From Desulfobulbaceae bacterium (GTDB lineage: Bacteria; Desulfobacterota; Desulfobulbia; Desulfobulbales; Desulfocapsaceae): a stretch of 64,000 bases of DNA. Positions 38,931 through 48,693 of this stretch are shown here, piece by piece. The notes below the pieces were generated by a model. That model worked only from the letters and a program-made list of their open reading frames with translations. It was not told the DNA's origin and ran no database searches. Where the stretch lies: positions 49,918 through 113,917 of the forward strand of contig JAGXHG010000026.1 in the NCBI GenBank assembly GCA_024636345.1. Direction: 5' to 3'. The stretch's first letter is position 1. Every line of letters starts with the position of its first letter. The position numbers were made by a program, and so were the translations under genes.

Positions 38931-40346
38931 ATGATAAAAAAATGGATAATCACTGCAGGCTTGGTTGTTATTGCCGCTGCCGTATCGACCTCACACGGAG
39001 GCACCATTTCGCCTGACCTCCTGCTCCGACTCGCGAGCTTCAATCCTGATGAGGAAATTTCGGTCATTGTCACCCTGACCGATCAGCAGGATCTCCAACA
39101 GTTTACGGGCAGGGATAAAAAGTTTCGCAGGTCGAAAATCGCCAGTGCCCTGCGCGACAAGGCTGATAAAACCCAGAAGCCCCTGCGGGAATTTTTACGG
39201 AAAAAGAAGGTACGAAAAATCACTCCGTTCTGGATATTTAACGGGATAGCGGTAACCCTCCGGGCGGATCAGGTGAGCGAACTTGCAGGGCGGCCGGAAG
39301 TCAGCAGTCTTCGCCTCGACGGTATCCTGACTCTTCCGCCACCCTCTCCGGCCACTGCCGGAGAACCCGAATGGAATCTCAACGCCATCCATGCCCCCGC
39401 CCTCTGGACCCTTGGCTATACTGGCACCGGGGTTGTCGTTGCCAGCATGGATACCGGAGTCGATTATCTTCACCCGGATATCGGGCCAAAATGGCGCGGC
39501 GGTGCAAACAGCTGGTACGACCCGAACGGTGAACATGCCGTCCCCTATGACCGCGACGGGCATGGAACTGGGGTTATGGGGGTCATGGTCGGGGGAGACG
39601 CAGGCGGAACCTCGATCGGTGTAGCGCCCGGTGCCGTCTGGATTGCGGCAAAGATCTATAATGATGCCGGTACCACTTCGGAAAGTATTATCCACCTGGG
39701 ATTCCAATGGCTGCTTGATCCGGACGGGAACCCTGAGACCGATGATCTGCCGGATGTGGTGAATCTATCATGGGGTATGGAAGACCGTGTCGATAAGTGT
39801 GATCTCATTGATCTCGTGTATCAGCCGGACATCCAGGTCTTGAAATCCGCGGAAGTAGCGGTGGTCGTTTCGGCCGGCAATTCCGGCCCGGCACCTGCAA
39901 CGAGCATAAGCCCGGCTAACTATCCGGAAAGCTTTGCCGTGGGGAGCGTTGATGAAACACTTCAAGTTGCCTTTTCCAGCAGCCGCGGTCCCTCCGCCTG
40001 TGATGGCTCTCTATTTCCCGAAATCGTCGCGCCTGGGGTCAATATCCGGCTGGCAGATCAGACTTTTGGCGGAACCATTCTTAATTCATACGTTTATCTC
40101 TCCGGCACCTCCTTCGCCGCACCCCATGTTGCCGGAGCCATGGCGTTGCTGCTCAGCGTAAACCCGCAGCTTACCGTTGCTGAACTCGAAGCTGCGCTTA
40201 TACAGTCCGCTGTCGACAGGGGAGATCCAGGAGCAGACAATGCCTATGGCTACGGACTGCTCGATGTCGCGGCTGCGTCTCATCTGTTCACTCCCTTCCC
40301 GTGGAGTTTATTTGTGCCTGCTATTACAGGCCGGCATAAGCAATAA
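38931..40346 (+). CDS. S8 family (subtilisin-like) serine protease, secreted
   Basis: VVVASMDTGVDYLHPDI (Asp), DGHGTGVMGVM (His), GTSFAAPHVAGAMALLLS (Ser). Confidence 0.9.
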   Translation: MIKKWIITAGLVVIAAAVSTSHGGTISPDLLLRLASFNPDEEISVIVTLTDQQDLQQFTGRDKKFRRSKIASALRDKADKTQKPLREFLRKKKVRKITPFWIFNGIAVTLRADQVSELAGRPEVSSLRLDGILTLPPPSPATAGEPEWNLNAIHAPALWTLGYTGTGVVVASMDTGVDYLHPDIGPKWRGGANSWYDPNGEHAVPYDRDGHGTGVMGVMVGGDAGGTSIGVAPGAVWIAAKIYNDAGTTSESIIHLGFQWLLDPDGNPETDDLPDVVNLSWGMEDRVDKCDLIDLVYQPDIQVLKSAEVAVVVSAGNSGPAPATSISPANYPESFAVGSVDETLQVAFSSSRGPSACDGSLFPEIVAPGVNIRLADQTFGGTILNSYVYLSGTSFAAPHVAGAMALLLSVNPQLTVAELEAALIQSAVDRGDPGADNAYGYGLLDVAAASHLFTPFPWSLFVPAITGRHKQ

Positions 40347-40518
40347 TTGATTTTAGAATTGCAGAGGCAGTTACGGATGGCTGGTTGATCTGGACAAAAC
40401 GGGATCAGGAATTTACTGTGAGAAGAAATCCTTTTGCGACAGGTTTTCCGTTTTGCACGACAGCCTGATTGAGGAGAAAACAAAGCCTGTTTTATTGATT
40501 CACTGGATGTGAGGAATT

Positions 40519-42102
40519 ATGAAAACAACACACTTTTTTTTGCACATATTCTTTCAAAAATTCATTCTGTTGCTGACGGTTCTCATCGGAGCTACCCTGC
40601 TCCTCTCTCCTTCCACAGTTCATGCCGCAGACGGTGATTTTGTCTGGGCAAAAGGGATGGGGGGGGATGGAAATGATGGGGGAAACGACATCTTTGTGGA
40701 TGCTGCCGGCAACGTCTACACCACCGGTTACTTTCAGAACACCGTCGACTTTGACCCGAGTGTAGCAGGGATATTCAACCTGACCAGCGCCGGGAGCAGT
40801 GATATCTTCGTCACCAAGCTGAACAGCAGCGGCAACCTTGTCTGGGCCAAACGCATCGGCGGGGGCTCTTCTGATGAAGGATGGGGGATCGTTGCGGATT
40901 CTGCGGGCAACGTCTACATCACCGGCTACTTCGTAGGCAATAATGTCGACTTTGACCCGAGTACAACAGGGACGTTCAACCTGACCAACAATGGCAGCTC
41001 CGACATCTTCATCAGTAAGCTGGACAGCAGCGGCAACTTTGTCGGGGCCTGGGCCATGGGCGGCAATGCGGCAGATTATGGCTATGGCATCTTCGTGGAT
41101 TCCACCGGCAATATCTACACCACCGGCTATTTTGAAAACACGGCTGATTTTGACCCGGGAGCAGGGACGTTCTACCTGGACAGCGCCACTGTGGGTGTTC
41201 AGGACATCTTCATCAGCAAGCTGGACAGCAGCGGCAACTTTGTCTGGGCCAAAGGTATTGGCGGGACAGGAGCCGATGTCGGGCTGGGTATATCCCTCCT
41301 TTCTACCGGCAACGTCTATATCACCGGCTGGTTCCAGGGTACGGTCGACTTTGACCCGGGTATAGGAGCTACCAACCTGATCAGCAGCAATGGCAGCCCT
41401 GACATCTTTGTCAGCAAGCTTAACAGTAACGGCGACTTTGTCTGGGCCAGAGCCATGGGAGGCACATCCTTGGATCAAGGAGAAGCTGTCTCAGTCGATT
41501 CATTAGGAAACGTTTATACCACCGGCTTTTTCAACGGTATAGCCGACTTTGACCCGGGAGCAGGGACGACGTTCAACCTGACCAGCACAGGGGGAGCTTC
41601 CGATATCTTTATCAGCAAACTGGACAGTGGCGGCAACTTTGTCTGGGCCAGGGCTATGGGCGGGCCTTATTCAGGCGATGTCGGATACGGCATCGCCATA
41701 GATGCCTCCGGTAACGTCTACACCACTGGCGGGTTCAGTGACACTGTCGACTTTGACCCGGGAGCAGGAACATTCAACCTGACCAGCGCCGGGGTTGAGG
41801 ATATCTTTATCAGCAAGCTGAACAGTAGCGGCAGCTTTGTCTGGGCCAAGGCCATGGGCGGGCCTTCAACCGATTATGGATACGACATCGCCGTTTCTCC
41901 CACTGGCGCCGTCCATACCACCGGCTACTTTCAGGGCACTGCCGACTTTGATCCCGGCCCCGGGACGTTCAACCTTGACAGCGCCGGTTTTCAGGATATC
42001 TTTATCAGCAAGCTGGCCGGGCCTGATCCCGCCATCGATACCGCCTTTCCCTGGGCGATGTTCCTGCCGGCTATCATAGGAAAAGCCCGGACGCAACCCT
42101 AA
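40519..42102 (+). CDS. SBBP (beta-propeller) repeat secreted protein
   Basis: Repeats of FVWAKxMGG...GNVYTTGYFxxTVDFDPGxGTFNLTSAG..DIFISKLDSSG. Confidence 0.85.
   Translation: MKTTHFFLHIFFQKFILLLTVLIGATLLLSPSTVHAADGDFVWAKGMGGDGNDGGNDIFVDAAGNVYTTGYFQNTVDFDPSVAGIFNLTSAGSSDIFVTKLNSSGNLVWAKRIGGGSSDEGWGIVADSAGNVYITGYFVGNNVDFDPSTTGTFNLTNNGSSDIFISKLDSSGNFVGAWAMGGNAADYGYGIFVDSTGNIYTTGYFENTADFDPGAGTFYLDSATVGVQDIFISKLDSSGNFVWAKGIGGTGADVGLGISLLSTGNVYITGWFQGTVDFDPGIGATNLISSNGSPDIFVSKLNSNGDFVWARAMGGTSLDQGEAVSVDSLGNVYTTGFFNGIADFDPGAGTTFNLTSTGGASDIFISKLDSGGNFVWARAMGGPYSGDVGYGIAIDASGNVYTTGGFSDTVDFDPGAGTFNLTSAGVEDIFISKLNSSGSFVWAKAMGGPSTDYGYDIAVSPTGAVHTTGYFQGTADFDPGPGTFNLDSAGFQDIFISKLAGPDPAIDTAFPWAMFLPAIIGKARTQP
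40637..42018 (+). repeat. About seven in-frame tandem repeats (~50-57 codons each) in the SBBP gene
   Basis: gtctgggccaa..atggg / gactttgacccg / atcttcatcagcaagctg recur. Confidence 0.8.
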
Positions 42103-42168
42103 GAATCATAAAAAAGCCAGGAGGGGAATTGTGCCAGTTTTTTTGGGGGTGATCGATGCATACAGAGG

Positions 42169-43557
42169 CTATCGTCCCTTCTTGATCCCGTACTTTTTCA
42201 TCTTGTACTGGAGCAGACTTTTGGTGATCCCCAATTTCTCTGCCGCTCGTGCCTGGACAAAGCCAGAGGCATCCAAGGCCCGGTTTAACATCTTTTCCTC
42301 CACCGCATAGAGAACCTCATTGAGCTCCACCGTATCCGGGATCAACTGAGCAAGATCCATGGCATGCGTCCAGGCGGCCTGCGGGCTTCTGGCCGTTGAT
42401 TCCGGCTGCACGTCTTCTGCCTCAATCTTGTTGTTATTACAAAGGATTGCCGCCCGTTCAATGGTGTTTTCCAGCTCACGCACATTCCCCTCCCAAGGCA
42501 GGGTTACCAGAAGACGTAAGGCATCAGGACTGATGGAAAGTCCGGGCTTGGCCAGACGTTCAGAAACCGTCCTGATAAAATATTCAACCAGGATCGGGAT
42601 ATCATCCATCCGCTCCCGCAAGGGCGGCAACAGGACATGGATCACATTGAGTCGATAATAAAGATCCTCACGAAAACGGCCCTGATCCACCTCTTCCTTG
42701 AGATCTTTATTGGTGGCGCTGATTATCCGGACATCAACGGATAACGTCTTACTCCCACCAACCCGCTCAAAACTCTTTTCCTGCAAAGACCGGAGCAATT
42801 TGGACTGCAAGGACAACGGGATCTCACCGATCTCATCGAGAAACAGAGTCCCGCCGTCTGCCAGTTCAAAACGGCCCTTGCGCATGGCCACGGCCCCGGT
42901 AAAGGCCCCCTTTTCATGGCCGAAGAGTTCGCTCTCCAGCAGGTTTTCAGCCAGGGCCGCACAGTTTACGGTAATGAAGGCCTTATCTTGACGGGGACTA
43001 TTCACATGGATAGCCTTGGCCACCAGTTCCTTGCCTGTTCCACTCTCACCGGTAATAAGCACCGACGATGGGGTCGGCGCCACTTTTTCAATCAGCTCAT
43101 AGACCTGAACCATGCGCGCATTTTTTCCGACCATACCGGCAAAACCGGTACGCGTCAGGATCTCCTTGCGCAATCGGATGTTTTCCCTAATCAGTGAATA
43201 GTGCTGAACCGCCTTATTAATGGTGATAATCAGCTCATCATTGGAAAAGGGTTTGGCCAGATAATTGAATGCCCCTGCCTGCATGGCAGCCACGGCCTTA
43301 TCCACCTGAGCAAAAGCGGTGATCATCACCACCGGCAGGTCACCATTGATCTTTTTAATGGCCTGAAGAAGCTGAAGACCATCCATGCCCGGCATCTGCA
43401 TATCGGTAATCACCATATCCAGATCCACGTTCTGAACAATTGTCAGGCCCTCGGCACCTCCCGGGGCGGTAAAGATCTCAAAGCCCTCATCGCGCAGCAG
43501 CTCAGAAAGGATCACCAGATAGTTCGGTTCATCATCAACAATCAGTATGGAATACAT
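42169..43557 (-). CDS. Sigma-54-dependent NtrC-family response regulator
   Basis: Receiver [17 protein letters not shown]+ [22 protein letters not shown]-terminal Fis-type HTH. Confidence 0.93.
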   Translation of the reverse strand: MYSILIVDDEPNYLVILSELLRDEGFEIFTAPGGAEGLTIVQNVDLDMVITDMQMPGMDGLQLLQAIKKINGDLPVVMITAFAQVDKAVAAMQAGAFNYLAKPFSNDELIITINKAVQHYSLIRENIRLRKEILTRTGFAGMVGKNARMVQVYELIEKVAPTPSSVLITGESGTGKELVAKAIHVNSPRQDKAFITVNCAALAENLLESELFGHEKGAFTGAVAMRKGRFELADGGTLFLDEIGEIPLSLQSKLLRSLQEKSFERVGGSKTLSVDVRIISATNKDLKEEVDQGRFREDLYYRLNVIHVLLPPLRERMDDIPILVEYFIRTVSERLAKPGLSISPDALRLLVTLPWEGNVRELENTIERAAILCNNNKIEAEDVQPESTARSPQAAWTHAMDLAQLIPDTVELNEVLYAVEEKMLNRALDASGFVQARAAEKLGITKSLLQYKMKKYGIKKGR

Positions 43558-43593
43558 GATCAGCAGTTCCTGTCATAGGTATGTTTTAATCTT

Positions 43594-43748
43594 GATGGCG
43601 TCGCAAAAAGTCGCCAACTACAGCGTTGCCGCACATTGTCTCGTCACTGCGGCGTACTTACGTACGCCTCATTCCTCGAAATGTGCGCGCCTTGCATTTG
43701 ACGATTTTTACTTAGCCATCCCCAAAAATGACTTTTTACGAGACTGTC
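43594..43748. repeat. MITE-like palindromic element
   Basis: Ends tcgcaaaaagtc / gactttttacga; nested CGCACATT..AATGTGCG and GGCGTAC-ttac-GTACGCC. Confidence 0.55.
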
Positions 43749-43763
43749 AGTCTTCGCCTGAAA

Positions 43764-44609
43764 TTATGGACGCAGGCGCAATCTCTCTTTCATCTTCGCA
43801 AGGAGCTCCGGTGGAACAAAAATATTTTTCCCACCCGCCAGACTGGTACCGGGTCGCACCTCACCATGATAGTCACTGCCGCCGGTGAGCACGAGATCAT
43901 GTTCAACGGCGAGCGCTCGCAACTTCTTCTTCACTTTATTCGAATGCGTTGGATAGTACAACTCAATGCCATCCAGACCTGCCCCGACAAGGTCAACAAG
44001 GACCGCAGGTAAACGGATGACTTCCGGATCATTTTGCGTCGGATGGGCAAGGACTGCAATCCCTCCAGCCTGACGGATTAAGGCTACCGCTTCCGCCGCA
44101 TTGTAGGCAAAGCGCGACACATAGGCAGCCTCCCCTTTTTTCAAAAACTGGTCAAAAGCCTGACTCATGGTCCGGACCACCCCGCGTTGCACCAGAATCC
44201 TGGCGATATGGGGCCTACCGGTCTGCCCCTGCTCAGACACACACTGCAATTCTTCAGCCGTTACCGGAATGCCTAAGGCTTTGAGTTTTTCCAGAATCTT
44301 TTCATTGCGCTCAGCCCTTGCCCCCTGCAAGCGCTCCAAAGCTGCGGCAAGCGGACTATTGCTGGGATCGGCCCAGTATCCCAGGATATGATATTCAACA
44401 TGATCATACAACACACTGATCTCAATACCTGGAACAATCTCCACTCCCATCCTTTCTCCCGCCAGAATGGCCTCTTCCGTTCCCGCCATAGTATCATGAT
44501 CCGTCAGGGCCAGGGCAGATATTTTTTTATCTCTGGCCAGGGCCACAAGCTCGGTTGGGGTCATGGTGCCATCTGAAAAATTTGAATGGGTATGCAGATC
44601 TATAGACAT
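43764..44609 (-). CDS. PHP domain phosphoesterase
   Basis: MSIDLHTHSNFSDGTMTPTELVALA...ALTDHDTMAG. Confidence 0.85.
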   Translation of the reverse strand: MSIDLHTHSNFSDGTMTPTELVALARDKKISALALTDHDTMAGTEEAILAGERMGVEIVPGIEISVLYDHVEYHILGYWADPSNSPLAAALERLQGARAERNEKILEKLKALGIPVTAEELQCVSEQGQTGRPHIARILVQRGVVRTMSQAFDQFLKKGEAAYVSRFAYNAAEAVALIRQAGGIAVLAHPTQNDPEVIRLPAVLVDLVGAGLDGIELYYPTHSNKVKKKLRALAVEHDLVLTGGSDYHGEVRPGTSLAGGKNIFVPPELLAKMKERLRLRP

Positions 44610-44823
44610 ATCATGAAAAAAGACAAAGGGAAGAGAGGTTATGTACCGTTCAGGTATCGTTGGACATCACAATAAATATTACTAATCACTATACGCATTC
44701 ACTGAAGATCAGGCAAGAAAGATACCATTCAGCCAGGAGGCCAGTGTCCTTTTTCCTTTACTTTTCTCAATCTTATCCGATACAGTTCTGTCACTGTACA
44801 ATCATTTTATCGGAGAATTGGCC

Positions 44824-45504
44824 ATGCGCCCTATCGTTTTCACTACTTTTATCTGTTTTTTCATCCTCTGCACCAACGGATGCAGCCGTATCCCGCAACC
44901 AGTCACCTATGACTTCAGCGAACAGCAGAAGATGCAGGCAGCCCACCATTGGGATGTCCTGGCTAATGACGTGGCCAATCAGATCAACAAGGCCCTGCTT
45001 AGTCACGAATATGTCAGTACCCCTGTTGTGGTCAGAGCGACCTGCGGCACAGAAAACTCACCTTGCAAGCCCGGTGAAACGACGCAATTCAATGAAGGTT
45101 TTCGTGACCTCCTGATCACCCAACTTGTTCATTTTGGCGTCCCCACCAACGCAACCGAAGACAAAGATGCCATTGTTGTTAATTACAAGGTACAGGTCGT
45201 CTATCATCGCGACAAGCGTTCTGCGGCCCGCCCCCCCGGAGTTCTTACCGCCCTGAGCACTGCAGTTACTGTACTGCGCTGGGCCACTTGGGATGTTCAG
45301 GCGGTTGCCACGGCCGGATTTCTGGATGTGACCAACTCCGCCACTGATGATGCTGGTCAGTATGAAATAATCATTACCACCTCTATGATTACCGGTAACA
45401 AATACCTGTTCAGAACCTCGGATATCTATTACATTAACGATTCAGACTTCTGGCATTATCAAGATAATACCCAGACCAGAGAAATCCAGATCAGCAACCA
45501 CTGA
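44824..45504 (+). CDS. Putative outer-membrane lipoprotein
   Basis: FFILCTNGCSRIPQPV lipobox; paired with FlgO-like lipoprotein downstream. Confidence 0.55.
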   Translation: MRPIVFTTFICFFILCTNGCSRIPQPVTYDFSEQQKMQAAHHWDVLANDVANQINKALLSHEYVSTPVVVRATCGTENSPCKPGETTQFNEGFRDLLITQLVHFGVPTNATEDKDAIVVNYKVQVVYHRDKRSAARPPGVLTALSTAVTVLRWATWDVQAVATAGFLDVTNSATDDAGQYEIIITTSMITGNKYLFRTSDIYYINDSDFWHYQDNTQTREIQISNH

Positions 45505-45529
45505 TCATTCTATCCTGAGCCAATACGCC

Positions 45530-46177
45530 ATGAGCAACCAACCAGCCCTCATGTTTCTTCGTATAATTCTAACCCTCGCCCTGTCTCTCTCGCTGGCCGC
45601 ATGTTCCTCGTTTAACTGCACCAGACTTGAAAAACAACTCGGTGCCGAGGAAAACCTGATTAACCTTGCCGCCCGGATTACCGACGACCTGACCCAGAAA
45701 GCCTTTCCGCCACTGATGCCAAGGCAGCCGGATCTGCCCGTTCTAAGCACTACCTTTGTCAACAATAACGACTTGAAGGAAACATCACGATTCGGCAGGA
45801 TCCTCCAGGAGCACATTACTTCACGTCTGGTGCAGCTTGGTTACGCCACAAAAGAGCTCAAACTTCGTGACACCCTGCTCATGCGAGAGCGATCAGGTGA
45901 GACCATGCTTTCCCGCAATGTCGAGGAAATCAACGACAAACAATCCCTTTCGGCTCAAGCTGTTCTGGTGGGAACGTATTCTTATACCGACCGCATCATG
46001 TACATCTCTGCCCGGCTTATTAATCCAAAAGACAGAAATATCATCTCTTCTTATGACTACCGCCTCTGCATGGATGACAATATTCTGGCCATGTTCGGAC
46101 TCAAGCGACAATCAATAGGACTGGACGATGAAGTCGACCCTCCACGGGATTCTTTGATCAATTCCCTCTTTTATTAA
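45530..46177 (+). CDS. FlgO-domain-like lipoprotein
   Basis: LSLSLAACSSFNC lipobox; ITSRLVQLGYATKELKLRDTLLMRER...AQAVLVGTYSYTDRIMYISARLINPKDRNIISSYDY. Confidence 0.6.
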   Translation: MSNQPALMFLRIILTLALSLSLAACSSFNCTRLEKQLGAEENLINLAARITDDLTQKAFPPLMPRQPDLPVLSTTFVNNNDLKETSRFGRILQEHITSRLVQLGYATKELKLRDTLLMRERSGETMLSRNVEEINDKQSLSAQAVLVGTYSYTDRIMYISARLINPKDRNIISSYDYRLCMDDNILAMFGLKRQSIGLDDEVDPPRDSLINSLFY

Positions 46178-46375
46178 CCCCCCCCGCCTCGTTTTCCCCT
46201 CGGGCTGCCTTTTATTCCGGCCCACACCTGAAAAATATCTGCCCATACCAACTCTTTTTTCTGGACTTTCTCTCCATTTCCTGATTTATATTCTCTACAT
46301 AGAGATATAATCTTGTGATGGTTGTCCCCTGCCGTCACTTTCAAACTCAAGCTGAATACTACCATTCTTGTCGCT

Positions 46376-47320
46376 ATGCTTCCTGTAACGCCAATTCTTC
46401 ATTTTCTTGCTATCTGCCTGTTATCCCTCTTCATTACCGGATATGCGCATGCAGAAGTCAACATACCCCGCAGCGAGATCTCAAGGACTGCCTACCAGCG
46501 TCTGGCACCACAACTGGAACTTGAGATGCAGAATAAAAATCTGCATCTGGGCCAGCCAATCTTCATGCGTATTTTTAAAGAAGAAAATGAACTGGAGATA
46601 TGGGTAAAAAAAAATCTCGCCTACGAACTGTTTAAGACATACAAGATCTGCAAGTATTCGGGAAAACTTGGCCCCAAGTTACAAGAAGGCGACGAACAAA
46701 GTCCTGAAGGGTTCTACACCGTCAGCGTCACCGCCCTCAACCCTTGGAGTGACTTTCATCTTTCCTTTAATCTTGGCTACCCAAACGAATTCGACAGGCT
46801 CCACAAACGCACGGGCGGCGCCCTGATGGTTCATGGCAAATGCGCCTCAGTGGGCTGCTTTGCCATGAACGATTTCCGAATCGAAGAGATTTACACCATT
46901 GTTGATGCATCCTTGAGCGCCGGACAGGAACAGTTTTCCGTCCATATCTTTCCCTTTCGCATGACCTGGGACAAGATGGCCCAGAACGCCACATCTCCAT
47001 GGATCCCCTTCTGGGAAAACCTGAAACAAGGTTATGACTTTTTCCAGGGACATCGGGCTCCGCCCCAGGTCACAGTGGAAGGACAACAATACGCCTTTCA
47101 CACCTCCCGTCCCCTCCTCTTTGGCAGCGATCTGACAACGGGACAAGCCGTGCAGATTGCGCAGGTGAAACCACAACCGGATGAAAAGAGAATGGCCGCT
47201 GTCAATCTCAAACCAGTAACAAAGAAAAAATACATTACGGTCAAGAAGAGAAAATCAGCCGATGATAAAAAGTACGCTACCATCAACAAAAAATCGCCTA
47301 ACAACAGTAGCTCCCTGTAA
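46376..47320 (+). CDS. L,D-transpeptidase (YkuD) family murein enzyme
   Basis: GGALMVHGKCASVGCFAMNDFRIEEIYTIV catalytic HG..SxGCxxM motif. Confidence 0.85.
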   Translation: MLPVTPILHFLAICLLSLFITGYAHAEVNIPRSEISRTAYQRLAPQLELEMQNKNLHLGQPIFMRIFKEENELEIWVKKNLAYELFKTYKICKYSGKLGPKLQEGDEQSPEGFYTVSVTALNPWSDFHLSFNLGYPNEFDRLHKRTGGALMVHGKCASVGCFAMNDFRIEEIYTIVDASLSAGQEQFSVHIFPFRMTWDKMAQNATSPWIPFWENLKQGYDFFQGHRAPPQVTVEGQQYAFHTSRPLLFGSDLTTGQAVQIAQVKPQPDEKRMAAVNLKPVTKKKYITVKKRKSADDKKYATINKKSPNNSSSL

Positions 47321-47376
47321 CAGCAAGACGAGGTTCCTGCTCTACCCCGATAATGCCTGAAGAAAGGCGTAAGAAA

Positions 47377-48039
47377 TTATTTATCTGTAAGGGCCGCCCG
47401 GTCAAGAATGCGGATTTTCTTGCCGTCCACAGCAATGAGCCCCTCTTCACTCATCTTGGCAAAAATACGGGAAAGGGTCTCAGGAATGGTTCCAAGCAGG
47501 CTTGCAAGTTGCCCCTTTGATATCTCCAATTCAACACTCTCTTCGCTCCCCTGTTCCTCCAGAAGATAGAGGAGATATCCGGCAAGCCTTGCCGGCACTT
47601 CTTTCAAAGATAAGTTTTCAATCTGATCAACAAAGCGGCGCAGGCGCAAGGACAGGACAGCGAGCATACTGAGAGCCAGAGAGGGGTTCTCGTGGACAAG
47701 GGCAATAAACTTTTCTCTCGGGAAGAAAATCAAGGTACTCTTCGCCAGAGTCTCAGCATTGGCAGGAAAGGGTTGTCCATGAAAGACCGGCACCTCACCA
47801 AAAGGCTCTCCCGGCCCAAAAATGTGCAGGATCTGTTCCTTGCCGGAAAAGGACATCTTGAAAATCTTCACTTTGCCCTCTGCGACCATATAAAAGCCAT
47901 TGCCGGGATCCCCTTCAAAGAATATTGCCTCGCCTTTACCGAACTTCTTTTCCACGGCGATCTTCACAACCGCATTAAGCTGTTCTTCCGGCAACCCGCC
48001 AAATAAGACGCTGTCGCCAATTAACTCGCGTTTTCCCAT
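47377..48039 (-). CDS. Crp/Fnr family transcriptional regulator
   Basis: Cyclic-nucleotide-binding fold (FFEGDPGNGFYMVAEGKVKIFK) and HTH (LASLLGTIPETLSRIFAKMSEEGLI). Confidence 0.85.
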   Translation of the reverse strand: MGKRELIGDSVLFGGLPEEQLNAVVKIAVEKKFGKGEAIFFEGDPGNGFYMVAEGKVKIFKMSFSGKEQILHIFGPGEPFGEVPVFHGQPFPANAETLAKSTLIFFPREKFIALVHENPSLALSMLAVLSLRLRRFVDQIENLSLKEVPARLAGYLLYLLEEQGSEESVELEISKGQLASLLGTIPETLSRIFAKMSEEGLIAVDGKKIRILDRAALTDK

Positions 48040-48513
48040 CTATTCCATCTCCTGATCCAATTTTTTCTTTGTTATACACATTCCAAGAGAGATTCATTTA
48101 CCATTTTTCGGAAGTCCTGGCCACATTCATGAACATGTACCCATTTCTCAAGAAGTCATTTCCAGAATGGCTGAACCCAAATCCCAAAAGACTGAATAGA
48201 GTAGGTGGTCCGATGAGTTTCCACCCTTTAATAAATGAAGCGTACAACAGACGTGTCGTACTAACGAAAAACGAAGGGCAAGGTACTTTTTTAACCTTTA
48301 TGCCCAGTCATCAAATTTATTCTGGCAAAACTGTGACAACTGCGGTAGAAATCAGCTATTCAGGGATGGCCTGACCGTTATTTCTGAAAACACCGCCTCT
48401 GCTGTCTCGTGACGAATTGGCCTTCTTCCGCCGGCAGAGGCGGCATTATAAAGCTGACAAAAGCTTTACCACTCTCAAGCAACTATTTAACATTACCTAC
48501 ATTATCTAAAAGA

Positions 48514-48693
48514 ATGTCAGAAAGAAACGCAGAGATCCAACCCGACAGGCCCGTCTCCGACGAAACCCTGCTGAAAGTGTCCAAGGAAATCGTGATCAAA
48601 TTCATCGAAGTGGGACGACTGACCCCTGCCACCTTTGAGCAGACCTTTGACACCATCTACCACACGATAAAAAAAACGGTGCGCAAGGTATGA
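48514..48693 (+). CDS. Small conserved-type hypothetical protein upstream of mpl
   Basis: MSERNAEIQPDRPVSDETLLKVSKEIVIKFIEVGRLTPATFEQTFDTIYHTIKKTVRKV; overlaps mpl start. Confidence 0.55.
   Translation: MSERNAEIQPDRPVSDETLLKVSKEIVIKFIEVGRLTPATFEQTFDTIYHTIKKTVRKV

Noticed and set aside
40492-41478. 328-aa minus-strand ORF across the SBBP gene
   Set aside because: Antisense to the repeats. Its own repetitiveness mirrors the SBBP units and it has no recognisable family or signal; the plus-strand gene explains the region.
40637-42018. Regularly spaced repeats that could suggest a CRISPR array
   Set aside because: Units are ~150-170 nt, in frame and encode SBBP repeats; no short direct repeat/spacer pattern.
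48069-48374. 101-aa plus-strand ORF after the Crp/Fnr gene
   Set aside because: No recognisable family, signal or ribosome-binding context; kept out of the feature list, though a degraded gene is possible.
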